Shown: piece after piece, positions 23,264-32,423 of the stretch
Numbering within the stretch: the first letter of the stretch is position 1
How the letters are laid out: each line of letters begins with the position of its first letter
Source of the DNA: an uncultured Clostridia bacterium
GTDB lineage: Bacteria; Bacillota; Clostridia; Christensenellales; UBA1242
NCBI GenBank assembly: GCA_930971385.1
Contig: CAKNGB010000001.1
Coordinates: forward strand, 412,468-449,412
Reading direction: 5' to 3'
Length of the DNA: 36,945 nt
Made by a program: the position numbers and the translations under genes
Notes under the pieces: model-generated
What the model saw: only the letters and a program-made list of their open reading frames with translations
What the model was told of the DNA's origin: nothing
The model's database searches: none

Positions 23264-23989
23264 TTAAATATATTCCACTTTTTTTAAATATAGCCCATTT
23301 GGCGCCATGGTCTTGCCAACCAAACTTCTGTCGCCTTCCTTAAACGCCTTTAAAATGTTTTCTTCGCCTATTTTTTCAATTTCAAGAAGTGTGCCAACAA
23401 TGATGCGAACCATGTTATACAAAAAGCCGTTTCCTGTTATTTCAAAAATAATCTTGCATTCTCTTTCTGTGATTTTCAGGCCATAAATTTCCCTTTCAAA
23501 ATCTTTTACTGTTGCGCCTGACGCACAAAATGCCTTAAAGTTGTGTTTCCCTAAAAATAATTCGCTTGCCTTTTTCATTCTTTCCACATCCACCTTATGT
23601 GGATAGTATGTCACAAGGTCATGTTCTAGAGCCGAGCGCTTGTTTGAAACAACATATCTATATGTCTTTCTTTTTGCATTAAAGCGTGGATGAAAATCGG
23701 AAGAGGCAAACTTCACGCTCTTCACGCAAACATCGTCGCTTAAAAGTTTGTTAAGTGCCGTTTTAAAATTTGAAAGAGGAATGTTTTTTTCAATGTCCAC
23801 TGTTGCCACCTGACCAAGTGCATGAACACCTTTATCCGTTCTTCCACTTCCCTCCACCTTAACTTCATCGCCAGTTAAAATTTTTATTTTTTCTTCAAGT
23901 TCTCCTTGCACAGTGCGCTTATTTTTCTGTTTTTGCCAGCCGTGAAAATTTGCGCCGTTATATTCCACAGTCATCAAAATTTTTTTCAT
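23264..23989 (-). CDS. truA: tRNA pseudouridine(38-40) synthase
   Basis: TruA converts uridines 38-40 of the tRNA anticodon stem to pseudouridine. The 241-residue protein has the N-terminal VEYNGANFHGWQKQ and the catalytic GSGRTDKGVHALGQ with Asp52. FHPRFNAKRKTYRY and GNGFLYNMVRIIVGTLLEI follow. All motifs are intact. There is no ribosome binding site. A TATAAT box ends six bases before the ATG, so a leaderless message is likely, as for rsfS. It is divergent from PFOR and converges on the SDR gene. Confidence 0.96.
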   Translation of the reverse strand: MKKILMTVEYNGANFHGWQKQKNKRTVQGELEEKIKILTGDEVKVEGSGRTDKGVHALGQVATVDIEKNIPLSNFKTALNKLLSDDVCVKSVKFASSDFHPRFNAKRKTYRYVVSNKRSALEHDLVTYYPHKVDVERMKKASELFLGKHNFKAFCASGATVKDFEREIYGLKITERECKIIFEITGNGFLYNMVRIIVGTLLEIEKIGEENILKAFKEGDRSLVGKTMAPNGLYLKKVEYI

Positions 23990-23995
23990 AATTTA

Positions 23996-24024
23996 ATTAT
24001 ACAACATTTTGAAAGCTTTGTAAA
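23996..24024 (-). promoter_or_regulatory. truA promoter placed for a leaderless message
   Basis: On the minus strand, -35 TTTACA (24019-24024) is followed after 17 bp by a consensus -10 TATAAT (23996-24001). The ATG starts seven bases after the -10. Confidence 0.8.
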
Positions 24025-24050
24025 CTTTTCTTTTAATCTTCCTTATTTGT

Positions 24051-24079
24051 TTGACAAAAATATGTTAAAACATTAAAAT
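24051..24079 (+). promoter_or_regulatory. Promoter of the pyruvate:ferredoxin oxidoreductase gene
   Basis: A perfect -35 TTGACA (24051-24056) is followed after 17 bp by -10 TAAAAT (24074-24079). It is back-to-back with the truA promoter. Confidence 0.88.
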
Positions 24080-24097
24080 TATTTAAAAGGAGTGAGT

Positions 24098-27000
24098 ATG
24101 AAAAAAACTATTGACGGCAACACCGCCGTTGCCATGATTGCATATAAATTGTCGGAGGTTATTCCAATTTATCCAATCACACCCTCTTCGCCTATGGCAG
24201 AGTTTTGCGACACAGAACTATCTAAGGGTAAGAAAAACATTTTCGGCGAAATTCCAACTCTTGTTGAAATGCAATCTGAAGGTGGAGCATCTGGCGCTAT
24301 TCACGGAAGTTTGTCAACTGGCGCACTTTCCACCACTTTCACATCAAGTCAAGGTTTACTTTTAATGATACCTAACCTATATAAAATTGCTGGCGAACAT
24401 TTGCCAGGTGTTTTTCATATCGCCGCAAGGACTGTTGCCACTCATGCGCTTTCCATTTTTGGCGACCACAGCGATGTTATGGCAGTAAGGCAAACTGGAG
24501 CCATTCTTCTTTGCTCCAACTCGGTTCAAGAAGCACATGACTTTGCATTAATCGCCCATCTCCTTGCCTTAAAGACCTCTCTTCCAGTGGTTCATTTTTT
24601 CGACGGTTTCAGAACCAGCCATGAAATTCAAAAAATCGAAACAATTTCCGACGAGCAAATTCTATCTCTACTTCCAAAAAAGGAAATTGAAGAGTTCAGA
24701 AAAAATTGTATGAACTCACTTTCGCCATATCAAAAAGGCACTTCGCAAAATCCTGATGTATTCTTCCAAAATCGCGAAGCCTCCCTTCCAAGTTATGAAA
24801 AGGTGGAAAAAATTTTAAAGGAAGTGCTTTCTGGCTTTAACAGAGTTGTTGGAAGAAAGTATGCTCCTTTTGAATATGTTGGCGGAAAAAATGCCGAAAA
24901 CGTGATAATCTCCATGGGCTCGTCTTGCGAATGTATTGAAGAGGTTTTGGAAGATAAAAATTTCAAAAATGTCGGCTTAGTTAAAGTGCATCTATATCGC
25001 CCATTTTCTTCCACCTCTCTTTTAAACGCTTTGCCAAAGACCACGAAAAAAGTGATAGTTTTAGACCGAACAGAAGAGTATGGCGCAAGAGAACCTCTAT
25101 ACCTAGATGTTGTGAACGCGCTTAAAAACACCAACATTAAAGTGATTGGTGGAAGATATGGCTTAGGTGGAAAAGATTTCACGCCGAGCATGGTTGTTTC
25201 AGTTATTGCGAACTTTAACGAACTTAAGGATAATTTCTCGGTTGGAATTTGTGACGATGTTTCTCACACTTCACTCGCCGAAAAAGTGTATCATCCTAAA
25301 ACCAAAAACTTCCAAATGAAATTCTTTGGGCTTGGAAGCGACGGCACGGTTTCAGCAAGCAAAAGCACCATAAAAATTCTTGGCGAAGAACTTGACAAAT
25401 ATGTTCAAGGATATTTTGAATACGACAGCAAAAAAAGTGGAAGTTTAACAAAGTCACACATTCGCGTTTCTGACAACAAAATTAAAAGCACCTATCTTGT
25501 TAAAGATGCCGACATAATAACTATCAACAACTTTTCCTTTGTGCATAGGTATAACTGCCTTGAAGGGCTGAAAGATAAAGGCATCGTGCTTTTCAACACC
25601 ATCTTTAGCGCTGACGAAGTTGACAAAGTTTTGCCAAATGAATATAAGAAAATTTTGCAAGAAAAAAAGGCAAAAGCATATGTCATTAATGCTCAAAAAA
25701 TTTCAGAAGAGGCAGGACTTGGCAACAAAATCAACATCATCATGCAAACTGCACTCTTTAAAGTGGCAAACATCATTCCATTTGATGTGGCATATAAGGA
25801 AATTCAAAAGTATGTTTCCATAACCTATGGCAAAAAAGGTAAAAAAGTGGTTGATAAAAACTTGAAAGCCATGGAAATGTGCGTAAACAAAATTGAGGAA
25901 GTTAACATCAACAAATTCACTTTCAAAGAAGAAAAGAAAAACGCCAAAAACTTTGACGATAGATTCTATCAAACCATAATGAAAAAAGTGGAAAGGCTTC
26001 AAGGTGATGATATTCCAGTTTCTTGTTTTGATAAATCTGGAAAAATTCCACAAGGCACAGCGGACTTTGAAAAACGCGGTTTTGCCTCGCACTTGCCAAA
26101 ATATATTCCTGCCAACTGTATCCAATGTGGTCAGTGCATAATCGCCTGCCCTCACAACGCCATAAAAACTATTCTTGTGAAAGCGGAAACCATGGAAGAG
26201 GTGGAATTTGCCAAAGCCTTTGGAATGAACGGCTACCTTTTCCGTGTTCAAGTGTCGCCTGAGGACTGCACTGGCTGTGGAGTTTGCGCGAATGTCTGCC
26301 CAAGCAAAAACAAGGCTCTTGTTATGGAAATGGCAGATAAACTCATGGAAAAAGAAAAGGCTAACTATGCTTTCTGCAAAACGCTTAAAACAGAAAAAAA
26401 CACCCCATTTTCCACCGATATGCCAAAAGGTTTGCAATTTAGAGATTGCTATTTTGGTTTTTCTGGTGCTTGTGGTGGTTGTGGAGAAACACCATACATC
26501 AAACTTGCCACCATGCTTTTTGGCGAAAGAATGTTGATTGCCAACGCCACAGGCTGTTCCAGCATATATGGCGGTTCATATCCTTCCAACCCATATTTTA
26601 AAGACGAAAGTGGCAAAGGTCCAGCGTGGGCTAACAGCCTTTTTGAAGATAACGCCGAATTTGGACTTGGCATGAAACTTGGCACACGCTTCACAAATCA
26701 AAACCAAAGTGTTTGGATTATCGGTGGCGACGGCTGGGCATATGACATCGGCTATGGCGGGCTTGACCATGTTTTAAACTCTAATGAAAATGTCAACATC
26801 TTGGTGCTTGACACGGAAGTTTACTCCAACACTGGCGGACAAGCAAGTAAGTCCACCCCGCGTGGCGCTATGGTTAAATTTGCCAGTGCTGGTAAAAAAA
26901 CGAAAAAGAAAGATTTAGTCGCACTTGCCATCGCCTCTAAAAATTGCTATGTTGCTGAAGTTTCGCTTGGTGCAAACATGAACCAGTGCATCAAAGCGTT

Positions 27001-27340
27001 TAAAGAGGCAGAAAGTTTCAATGGTCCAAGCATAATTGTGGCATATTCCCCTTGCGTCAACCACGGTTTTGATATGTCAACCACCATGGAAGAAATGAAA
27101 AAGGCAGTAGAGTGTGGCTACTGGTCACTTGTTCGCTACAACCCTCTTGAAGATGTTGTGCATATCGACAGCGTTAGCGATTTTTCTAAATATGAAGAAT
27201 ACCTTGACGGCGAAACAAGATTTTCTGCCATAAAGGAATTAAAAAAGGAAGAAGCGGAAAAAATATTGGAAGAAAGTAAGAATGACGCTATAAATCGCCT
27301 AGAAACTTTAAAATCTTTCTCTAAAAAAGACGAAAATTAG
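24098..27340 (+). CDS. nifJ: Pyruvate:ferredoxin (flavodoxin) oxidoreductase, single chain
   Basis: The enzyme converts pyruvate and CoA to acetyl-CoA and CO2 with reduction of ferredoxin, the main anaerobic route. Domain I shows YPITPSSPMAE and the substrate TSSQGLLLMIPNLYK. Two [4Fe-4S] motifs lie near residues 674 (CIQCGQCIIACP) and 723 (CTGCGVCANVCP). The third, proximal cluster uses CGGCGE near 789 and further cysteines. The thiamine diphosphate loop GGDGWAYDIGYGGLDH lies near 875 and is followed by SNTGGQASKSTPRGA. I use the ATG at 24098 (1080 residues) because AAGGAG lies five bases before it and covers the alternative GTG at 24092. The protein is about 90 residues shorter than many PFORs, through trimmed loops. 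It is a single-gene unit. Confidence 0.96.
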   Translation: MKKTIDGNTAVAMIAYKLSEVIPIYPITPSSPMAEFCDTELSKGKKNIFGEIPTLVEMQSEGGASGAIHGSLSTGALSTTFTSSQGLLLMIPNLYKIAGEHLPGVFHIAARTVATHALSIFGDHSDVMAVRQTGAILLCSNSVQEAHDFALIAHLLALKTSLPVVHFFDGFRTSHEIQKIETISDEQILSLLPKKEIEEFRKNCMNSLSPYQKGTSQNPDVFFQNREASLPSYEKVEKILKEVLSGFNRVVGRKYAPFEYVGGKNAENVIISMGSSCECIEEVLEDKNFKNVGLVKVHLYRPFSSTSLLNALPKTTKKVIVLDRTEEYGAREPLYLDVVNALKNTNIKVIGGRYGLGGKDFTPSMVVSVIANFNELKDNFSVGICDDVSHTSLAEKVYHPKTKNFQMKFFGLGSDGTVSASKSTIKILGEELDKYVQGYFEYDSKKSGSLTKSHIRVSDNKIKSTYLVKDADIITINNFSFVHRYNCLEGLKDKGIVLFNTIFSADEVDKVLPNEYKKILQEKKAKAYVINAQKISEEAGLGNKINIIMQTALFKVANIIPFDVAYKEIQKYVSITYGKKGKKVVDKNLKAMEMCVNKIEEVNINKFTFKEEKKNAKNFDDRFYQTIMKKVERLQGDDIPVSCFDKSGKIPQGTADFEKRGFASHLPKYIPANCIQCGQCIIACPHNAIKTILVKAETMEEVEFAKAFGMNGYLFRVQVSPEDCTGCGVCANVCPSKNKALVMEMADKLMEKEKANYAFCKTLKTEKNTPFSTDMPKGLQFRDCYFGFSGACGGCGETPYIKLATMLFGERMLIANATGCSSIYGGSYPSNPYFKDESGKGPAWANSLFEDNAEFGLGMKLGTRFTNQNQSVWIIGGDGWAYDIGYGGLDHVLNSNENVNILVLDTEVYSNTGGQASKSTPRGAMVKFASAGKKTKKKDLVALAIASKNCYVAEVSLGANMNQCIKAFKEAESFNGPSIIVAYSPCVNHGFDMSTTMEEMKKAVECGYWSLVRYNPLEDVVHIDSVSDFSKYEEYLDGETRFSAIKELKKEEAEKILEESKNDAINRLETLKSFSKKDEN

Positions 27341-27367
27341 ACAAATTTCGATTTTTTAGAATTATAT

Positions 27368-27396
27368 TTGACAAAATTAAATAAAAATATTAAAAT
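27368..27396 (+). promoter_or_regulatory. Promoter of the glycerophosphodiesterase gene
   Basis: A perfect -35 TTGACA (27368-27373) is followed after 17 bp by -10 TAAAAT (27391-27396). Confidence 0.85.
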
Positions 27397-27419
27397 AAGA
27401 TAAATTTGAGGTATTTGAA

Positions 27420-28151
27420 ATGGAAGATATTTTTAAGTCTTGGCTTGTTGAAACGCCGATTGCACATCGTGGGCTTCATGATAAGGTAAGTCCAGAAAAT
27501 TCTCTTTCGGCATTTAGTAAAGCGATTGAAAAAGGATACGCCATTGAACTTGATGTGCAACTATTATCTGACGACACTGTGGTTGTGTTTCATGATGAGT
27601 CACTCTCCCGCATGACTGGCAATGACGGCTACATTAAATTCTTGAATAAAGAGGACTTAAAAGTTTTAAAACTCGCTGGCAGTAAGGAGCATATTCCAAC
27701 CTTTGAAGAGGTTTTGAAACTTGTTGACGGAAAAACACCACTTTTAATTGAAATCAAAAACCAATTTAAAGTTGGAAAATTGGAACAAAAAGTGATTGAT
27801 ATGTTGAAAAATTATAAGGGCGAATTTGCCATTCAATCTTTTAACCCATTTTCTTTGCAATACTTTAAAAACCACGCTCCAAATTTTCTTAGAGGTCAAC
27901 TATCTGGTTATTTCAAGGGCGAAAAACTTGCTTGGATAAAGAAATTTTTGCTTAAAAGAATGTCTTTCAACAAAAGCACAAGTGAGCCAAACTTCATTTC
28001 TTATGACGCCTCCACCTTGCCAAACAGATTTGTTAGAAAGTTCAAAAAACTACCTCTTCTCGCTTGGACGGTTCGCAGTAAAGAAGAATATCTCAAAGTT
28101 ATTAAATACTGCGACAACATAATCTTCGAAAACTTCATACCAGAAATATAA
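27420..28151 (+). CDS. glpQ: Glycerophosphodiester phosphodiesterase, cytoplasmic
   Basis: The enzyme hydrolyses glycerophosphodiesters to glycerol 3-phosphate and an alcohol. The 243-residue TIM-barrel protein has the active-site pair His16-Arg17 (IAHRGLH), the metal ligands Glu43 and Asp45 (IELDVQ), and the second His58 in VVFHDESLSRMT. IEIKNQ and the C-terminal LLAWTVRS are typical. No signal peptide is present, so it acts inside the cell, probably on recycled phospholipid headgroups. The GAGGT ribosome binding site is moderately spaced. A shared bidirectional terminator follows. Confidence 0.92.
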   Translation: MEDIFKSWLVETPIAHRGLHDKVSPENSLSAFSKAIEKGYAIELDVQLLSDDTVVVFHDESLSRMTGNDGYIKFLNKEDLKVLKLAGSKEHIPTFEEVLKLVDGKTPLLIEIKNQFKVGKLEQKVIDMLKNYKGEFAIQSFNPFSLQYFKNHAPNFLRGQLSGYFKGEKLAWIKKFLLKRMSFNKSTSEPNFISYDASTLPNRFVRKFKKLPLLAWTVRSKEEYLKVIKYCDNIIFENFIPEI

Positions 28152-28199
28152 ATTCAAATATAAAAATTAGGAAACGATTTGTAAAAAATAAATAGATAA

Positions 28200-28227
28200 A
28201 AAATGATGACCATAGGTCATCGTTTTA
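28200..28227 (+). terminator. Bidirectional terminator between glpQ and the trmR-like gene
   Basis: AAAATGATGACC pairs with GGTCATCGTTTT (12 pairs, one G-U) around a three-base ATA loop, and T-rich sequence follows. Confidence 0.85.
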
Positions 28228-28803
28228 TTTTAATTTGCTTACGCTTATGCCGTCGCCGAGATTATAGAGAGTGGTTGTAAAATCTTTATCATTTAAAATA
28301 GATGAAATAAATTTTCTTAGGTTCACAACAATAGTGCGATGTTTATGAATAATTGGTCCTTCTTTTTTCACTAAGCCATGAAAATAGATGTTGTCAGCCA
28401 TAAGAATGCCTCCACTATTTAACAAATTTTTCAAATGTGGAAGATATTTAAAATACTGCCCTTTTGGCCCGTCAAGAAAAACGAAATCAAATTTCTCGCC
28501 CTTTTCTTCGAGTTTTAAAATTGCAGAATATGCGTCCTCATTCAAAACTTGGGCTCGGTTTCCAAACTCTTTCAAATTTTGTTTGGCAAGAACGGCATTT
28601 TCTGGAAGTTTTTCCACTGTGACAACACTCCCCTCGCACGCAGACAGTATGACCGACGCCGAATAGCCGATGTATGCGCCAATTTCTAAAATCTTCTTTG
28701 GCTTTTCTTTTTTAACCAAGTCAAAAAGAAATGCTATGCCCTCATCTTTCAAAATGGGAACATATTTATCCTTTTCAATTCCAAAAAATTCCGATTTTTC
28801 CAT
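28225..28803 (-). CDS. trmR: Class I SAM O-methyltransferase, probable tRNA 5-hydroxyuridine methyltransferase
   Basis: The 192-residue protein belongs to O-methyltransferase family 3. The SAM-binding motif I is LEIGAYIGYSA (residues 39-49), and the metal- and substrate-binding part is FVFLDGPKGQYFKYLPHL (108-124), then GGILMADNIYFHGLV with the conserved Asp-Asn pair. Bacillus YrrM/TrmR, which makes 5-methoxyuridine at tRNA position 34, has the same layout. Catechol- or caffeoyl-CoA-type methyltransferases are related, so the substrate is inferred. The start is one base after the RNase J stop (TAATATG), so the two are co-transcribed and likely coupled. Confidence 0.85.
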   Translation of the reverse strand: MEKSEFFGIEKDKYVPILKDEGIAFLFDLVKKEKPKKILEIGAYIGYSASVILSACEGSVVTVEKLPENAVLAKQNLKEFGNRAQVLNEDAYSAILKLEEKGEKFDFVFLDGPKGQYFKYLPHLKNLLNSGGILMADNIYFHGLVKKEGPIIHKHRTIVVNLRKFISSILNDKDFTTTLYNLGDGISVSKLK

Positions 28804-28804
28804 A

Positions 28805-30460
28805 TTAATTTAGTAAAACAATAGCGATAACCATAGGACGACGCTTTGTGCGCTTATAGATAAAGTTGGAAACATTGCGTCTAACTGTGTTTTTGATAAC
28901 AGTAGGCTCAGCGCCACGCAAATCTTGCTCTTTAAGCGAAGCGATAATCATATTCTTTGCATCTTGCACAAATGACTCCGCCTCGTCTTGATAAACAACC
29001 CCGCGTGTGATGATGAATGGGTCGCCAGAAACATTACCAGAAACATTGTTGATATTCACAACAACCACGCAGAAACCGTCCTCAGAAAGTTGTTTTCTTT
29101 CACGAAGCACATTACTGTCCATATCTCCAATGCCGTAGCCGTCGATAAGCCTTTGACCAGCAGTGACAAAACCAACTTTTTTAATGCTGTTTGGCGTTAA
29201 TTCCACTTGCATACCAAGTGTTGGAAGAATGATGTTTCTCTCTTCCATTCCAAGCGCCATGGCAAGTTGTTTATGCATCCTTAAATGGCGATATTCTCCA
29301 TGAATTGGCATGAAAAACTTTGGTTTGCAAAGCGAGTGGATAATTTTAATTTCCTCTTGGCAAGCATGGCCTGATGCGTGAACATCGGAAAGTTCGTCAT
29401 AGATAACATCAGCACCTTTTTGGTAAAGCGCGTTGATAACATTATACACGCCTTTTTCGTTTCCAGGAATTGGAGAAGAGGACATGATAATCAAATCGTT
29501 TTCGCCAATTTTAATGCCTTTAAAGTCGTCGCCTGCCATACGAGTTAGTGCGCTCATAGGTTCGCCTTGGCTTCCAGTTGTGACAATCAAAAGTTCGTTG
29601 TCGGCATATTTGTCGATTTTGTCAATGTCGATGATGTTCTTCTTATCAAATGAAATTTCGCCAATTTTAAGCCCAACCTCAGAAATATTAATCATACTTC
29701 TTCCAGTGAAAGCGACCTTTCGTTTAAACTTTTCTGCCAAATTCAAAATTTGTTGAAGTCTGTGGATGTTGGAAGCAAAAGTTGCCACAAAAATTCTGTT
29801 AGTTGGATGCTTTTCAAAGATTTCCTCTAACGCTCTTCCAACTGATTTTTCGCTCATCGAATAGCCTTTTCTGCAAACATTTGTGCTTTCGCAAAGAAGA
29901 AGATTTACACCTTTTTTGCCAAGTTCGCCGAGCCTTTGAAGGTCAGTCATAACGCCGTCGATTGGTTCAAAGTCGATTTTGAAGTCGCCTGTGTGAATGA
30001 CATTTCCGCATGGAGTGGAAATGCAAAGTGCAAGCGAGCCTGCAATTGAGTGGGAAACCTTAATAAATTCCACTGCAAAAGGTCCAATTTTCAAAATGTT
30101 TTTAGGTTTAACAGTGATGGCTTTATACTGCACTTTTGGATATTCTTTCATCTTATTTTCAACAAGAGCAAGTGTTAACCTACTGCCATAGATTGGCGCT
30201 TTGATTTGGTCTAAAACAAATGGCAAGCCACCAATATGGTCCTCGTGGCCGTGTGTTAGAATGATGGCACGGATTTTATCTTTGTTAGCAACAAGATAGG
30301 TTATGTCTGGAACAACAACATCAATTCCAGGCAAATCGTCGTCTGGGAAAGTGAGCCCTGCATCCACAACAATAATGTCGTTACCATATTCAAAGGCGGT
30401 CATATTTTTACCGATTTCGCCTACTCCTCCCAAGAATGTAATTTTAAGTTTGTTATTCAT
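28805..30460 (-). CDS. rnj: Ribonuclease J
   Basis: RNase J is a metallo-beta-lactamase-fold 5'-3' exo- and endoribonuclease that matures and degrades RNA in Firmicutes. The 551-residue protein has the zinc motif HGHEDHIGG with His70, His72, Asp74 and His75, later SHSIAGS and HTGDFKID, then the beta-CASP part TGRSM, TTGSQGEPMSAL and the HGEYRHLRMH motif, and a C-terminal domain. Length matches RNase J1/J2. A clear AAGGAG site precedes the ATG. The 262-bp gap upstream contains a 15-bp palindrome (30535-30549) and a nearby AACAAAGTTA direct repeat, but no promoter that I would commit to. Confidence 0.96.
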   Translation of the reverse strand: MNNKLKITFLGGVGEIGKNMTAFEYGNDIIVVDAGLTFPDDDLPGIDVVVPDITYLVANKDKIRAIILTHGHEDHIGGLPFVLDQIKAPIYGSRLTLALVENKMKEYPKVQYKAITVKPKNILKIGPFAVEFIKVSHSIAGSLALCISTPCGNVIHTGDFKIDFEPIDGVMTDLQRLGELGKKGVNLLLCESTNVCRKGYSMSEKSVGRALEEIFEKHPTNRIFVATFASNIHRLQQILNLAEKFKRKVAFTGRSMINISEVGLKIGEISFDKKNIIDIDKIDKYADNELLIVTTGSQGEPMSALTRMAGDDFKGIKIGENDLIIMSSSPIPGNEKGVYNVINALYQKGADVIYDELSDVHASGHACQEEIKIIHSLCKPKFFMPIHGEYRHLRMHKQLAMALGMEERNIILPTLGMQVELTPNSIKKVGFVTAGQRLIDGYGIGDMDSNVLRERKQLSEDGFCVVVVNINNVSGNVSGDPFIITRGVVYQDEAESFVQDAKNMIIASLKEQDLRGAEPTVIKNTVRRNVSNFIYKRTKRRPMVIAIVLLN

Positions 30461-30507
30461 TTTATCTCCTTTTATAATAATATTTTTTATATATAAACCT
30501 CTTTTAA

Positions 30508-30549
30508 AACAAAGTTACATTGATAAAAGAGTTTAATAACAAAGTTATT
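30508..30549. repeat. Direct repeat and short palindrome upstream of RNase J
   Basis: AACAAAGTTA occurs at 30508-30517 and again at 30538-30547. The second copy lies inside the palindrome AATAAC-AAA-GTTATT (30535-30549). This is the most structured part of the 262-bp gap between the membrane protein gene and rnj; the rest is AT-rich without a recognisable gene. Confidence 0.4.
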
Positions 30550-30722
30550 TAAAAAAATTTATTAAATCATCTCTATTAATTTATCTTTCTTAATAAATAA
30601 TAAAAAGTTTTGAAATCAAATCGTGCTTAAATTCATTTTGTCTAATAGAGTCAAGACTTTGGTCTAACGAATTTATGGCGTGAAAAACGCTTTACATTAA
30701 ACTTTTTACACGTAATTTTATC

Positions 30723-31643
30723 TTAAATAATGTATTTAGTTTTGCTGATTTTATCCACTTCTTCCAGCATCTTTGGCGTCATTATGATTTTCTTGTTGAT
30801 GTAATAACGCATACCTTGGCTTGTGAAGAATGTTATCATATCAAACATACATAACTCTGCCGTGATAAGCGGAATGGTCACAAATAAACTGTAAATTCCC
30901 ATGATGTAGGTAAAGAGGAAGAAAATTAGGAAAATTATAAGCCCAACAAAGAAAGTCTTTAAAAATCTGCGAGCAACAACTCTTGCTCCGCGCACAAAGC
31001 CTGCAAAAACAGAGCAATCGAAAACGATGATTGCTGGCGCCCAACCTGTTGTGAAGAGTTTGTTTAGTGTGAAAAGAATGGTGAGAAGCAAAATCTCGCT
31101 CAAAGGCAAGAAGTAAGTTTGGAAATACGCTCCCTCGCTTAAACCAACAAGAAAAACAAGATAAGTTGTTAGCGCCATAAATAACAAGTTATACAAAGTT
31201 TTGATAAGCGCATATAGAAGCGATTTATTTAGCGTTTTAAAGAGTGCGCTAAAAAAGTCCACTTTGCTTTGACTTGCCATGTAGCCATAGAGCATTTCAC
31301 AAAAAACATATTTTCCAATGTTGAATAGAAATGGCATAAGGAAGTAAATCACAATTAAAGCATAGATTAAAAGCCCAAGGTTTGCGTTTGCGCATTCAAG
31401 GAAAATATTAAATGTCACAGCAAAACAGTTGTGCAAATAAACGCCGAAAGAGGAGTGAAAAATTGTTAAATAGTTAGAAAAATCATAGGAATTCACATTA
31501 TTAGAAATTATTGTGCCGAACTCGAAAAATGCTGGAAGTAATAGGCAAATTGTGATGCCAAAAATAACAATATAGTATAGGAAAAGTTTCAAAACCTTCT
31601 CCCAATTCGAGCAAAACAATTTAACAGAATTCACAAATGCCAT
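30723..31643 (-). CDS. Polytopic membrane protein of unknown function
   Basis: The 306-residue protein has about six membrane helices. Examples are residues 18-42, 83-112 and 138-160, with two more near 210-250. I do not recognise a family. The N-terminus MAFVNSVKLFCSNWEKVLKLF carries an amphipathic start. A loop of charged residues (GARVVARRFLKTF) sits before the last helices, and the C-terminal tail is cytoplasmic and Lys-rich. I use the ATG at 31643, which has an AAAGGAAG site. A frame to 31703 would begin in the leader and lacks one. It has its own promoter with a leader of about 80 nt. No partner genes are near, so a transport or envelope role cannot be said. Confidence 0.8.
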   Translation of the reverse strand: MAFVNSVKLFCSNWEKVLKLFLYYIVIFGITICLLLPAFFEFGTIISNNVNSYDFSNYLTIFHSSFGVYLHNCFAVTFNIFLECANANLGLLIYALIVIYFLMPFLFNIGKYVFCEMLYGYMASQSKVDFFSALFKTLNKSLLYALIKTLYNLLFMALTTYLVFLVGLSEGAYFQTYFLPLSEILLLTILFTLNKLFTTGWAPAIIVFDCSVFAGFVRGARVVARRFLKTFFVGLIIFLIFFLFTYIMGIYSLFVTIPLITAELCMFDMITFFTSQGMRYYINKKIIMTPKMLEEVDKISKTKYII

Positions 31644-31727
31644 AAATCTTCCTTTATAATAAGTTCGACAAAACAAAACCCACATGCCAAATTGCACAAA
31701 CAAGTTTCAAACATCAAAGATAGAGAT

Positions 31728-31756
31728 ATTATAGCAAACTTTAATTAAAAAATCAA
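31728..31756 (-). promoter_or_regulatory. Promoter of the membrane protein gene at 31643
   Basis: On the minus strand, -35 TTGATT (31751-31756) is followed after 17 bp by a consensus -10 TATAAT (31728-31733). Start of transcription would be near 31721. Confidence 0.8.
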
Positions 31757-31907
31757 CAAATTAAAAGAAAATCTTAACAGAAAGTAAGGAACGATTAAAT
31801 TAAATAGGCAAATTATTTTTAAAGTAAAATACTCTCACTCGCACTTAGAAGATTTGAGCGCCCACTTAATTAAAACATTTTCTTCAAACTTAACTTAATA
31901 AAATAGA

Positions 31908-32378
31908 TTAAATTTTAATGTCGATGATTTTATATTTCACAACTCCGCCTGGCGTGTGAACAGAAACAACCTCACCTTTTTTATGCCCGATAAGCGCCTT
32001 GCCAACAGGAGAAAGATTGCTTATAATTCCATTTTTAGGATCGCTTTCAGAAGAGCCAGAAATGCGATATTCCACCTCTTCATCAAAATCTTCATCATAA
32101 AGTTTAACTTTTGTGCCAACACTGACAACATTAGAGTCGATGCTCTTCTTGTCGATGATAACAGCATTCAAAAGGATATTTTCCATTTCAGCGATTTCTG
32201 CTTCAATTTGTGCCTGCTCGTCTTTTGCAGCGTCATACTCTGAATTTTCAGATAAGTCGCCAAATTCACGAGCAATGCCAATGCGTTTAACAACGTTTGG
32301 CCTTTCCACTGTTTTATAGTGATTGAGTTTCTTCTCTAATTCTTTTTTACCTTCTGGTGTTAAGTAATGAACTTCCAT
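31908..32378 (-). CDS. greA: Transcription elongation factor GreA
   Basis: GreA enters the RNA polymerase secondary channel and stimulates cleavage of backtracked RNA. The 156-residue protein starts MEVHYLTPEGKKELEKKLNHYKTVERPNVVKRIGIAREFGDLSENSEYDAAKDEQ, the coiled coil with the acidic tip (GDLSENSEY). It ends with the FKBP-like domain (SPVGKALIGHKKGEVVSVHTPGGVVKYKIIDI). I use the ATG at 32378 because AGGAGG lies eight bases before it. A longer open frame to 32465 runs across the promoter. No lysS or tRNA dihydrouridine synthase partner is present, and it forms a single-gene unit. Confidence 0.95.
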   Translation of the reverse strand: MEVHYLTPEGKKELEKKLNHYKTVERPNVVKRIGIAREFGDLSENSEYDAAKDEQAQIEAEIAEMENILLNAVIIDKKSIDSNVVSVGTKVKLYDEDFDEEVEYRISGSSESDPKNGIISNLSPVGKALIGHKKGEVVSVHTPGGVVKYKIIDIKI

Positions 32379-32423
32379 TAATATAGCCTCCTTTATAGGT
32401 CGATTTCTAAATTTAACTTTGAT

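Noticed and set aside
25703..26437. Long minus-strand open frame (244 codons) inside the PFOR gene
   Set aside because: It is antisense to a clearly conserved coding region that includes the ferredoxin cysteines, and its residue makeup (Phe- and His-rich) is typical of a shadow frame. No ribosome binding site.
30640..30700. Hairpin GCGT-gaaaa-ACGC as terminator of the membrane protein gene
   Set aside because: Only four strong pairs and no T-tract in the minus direction. Not convincing.
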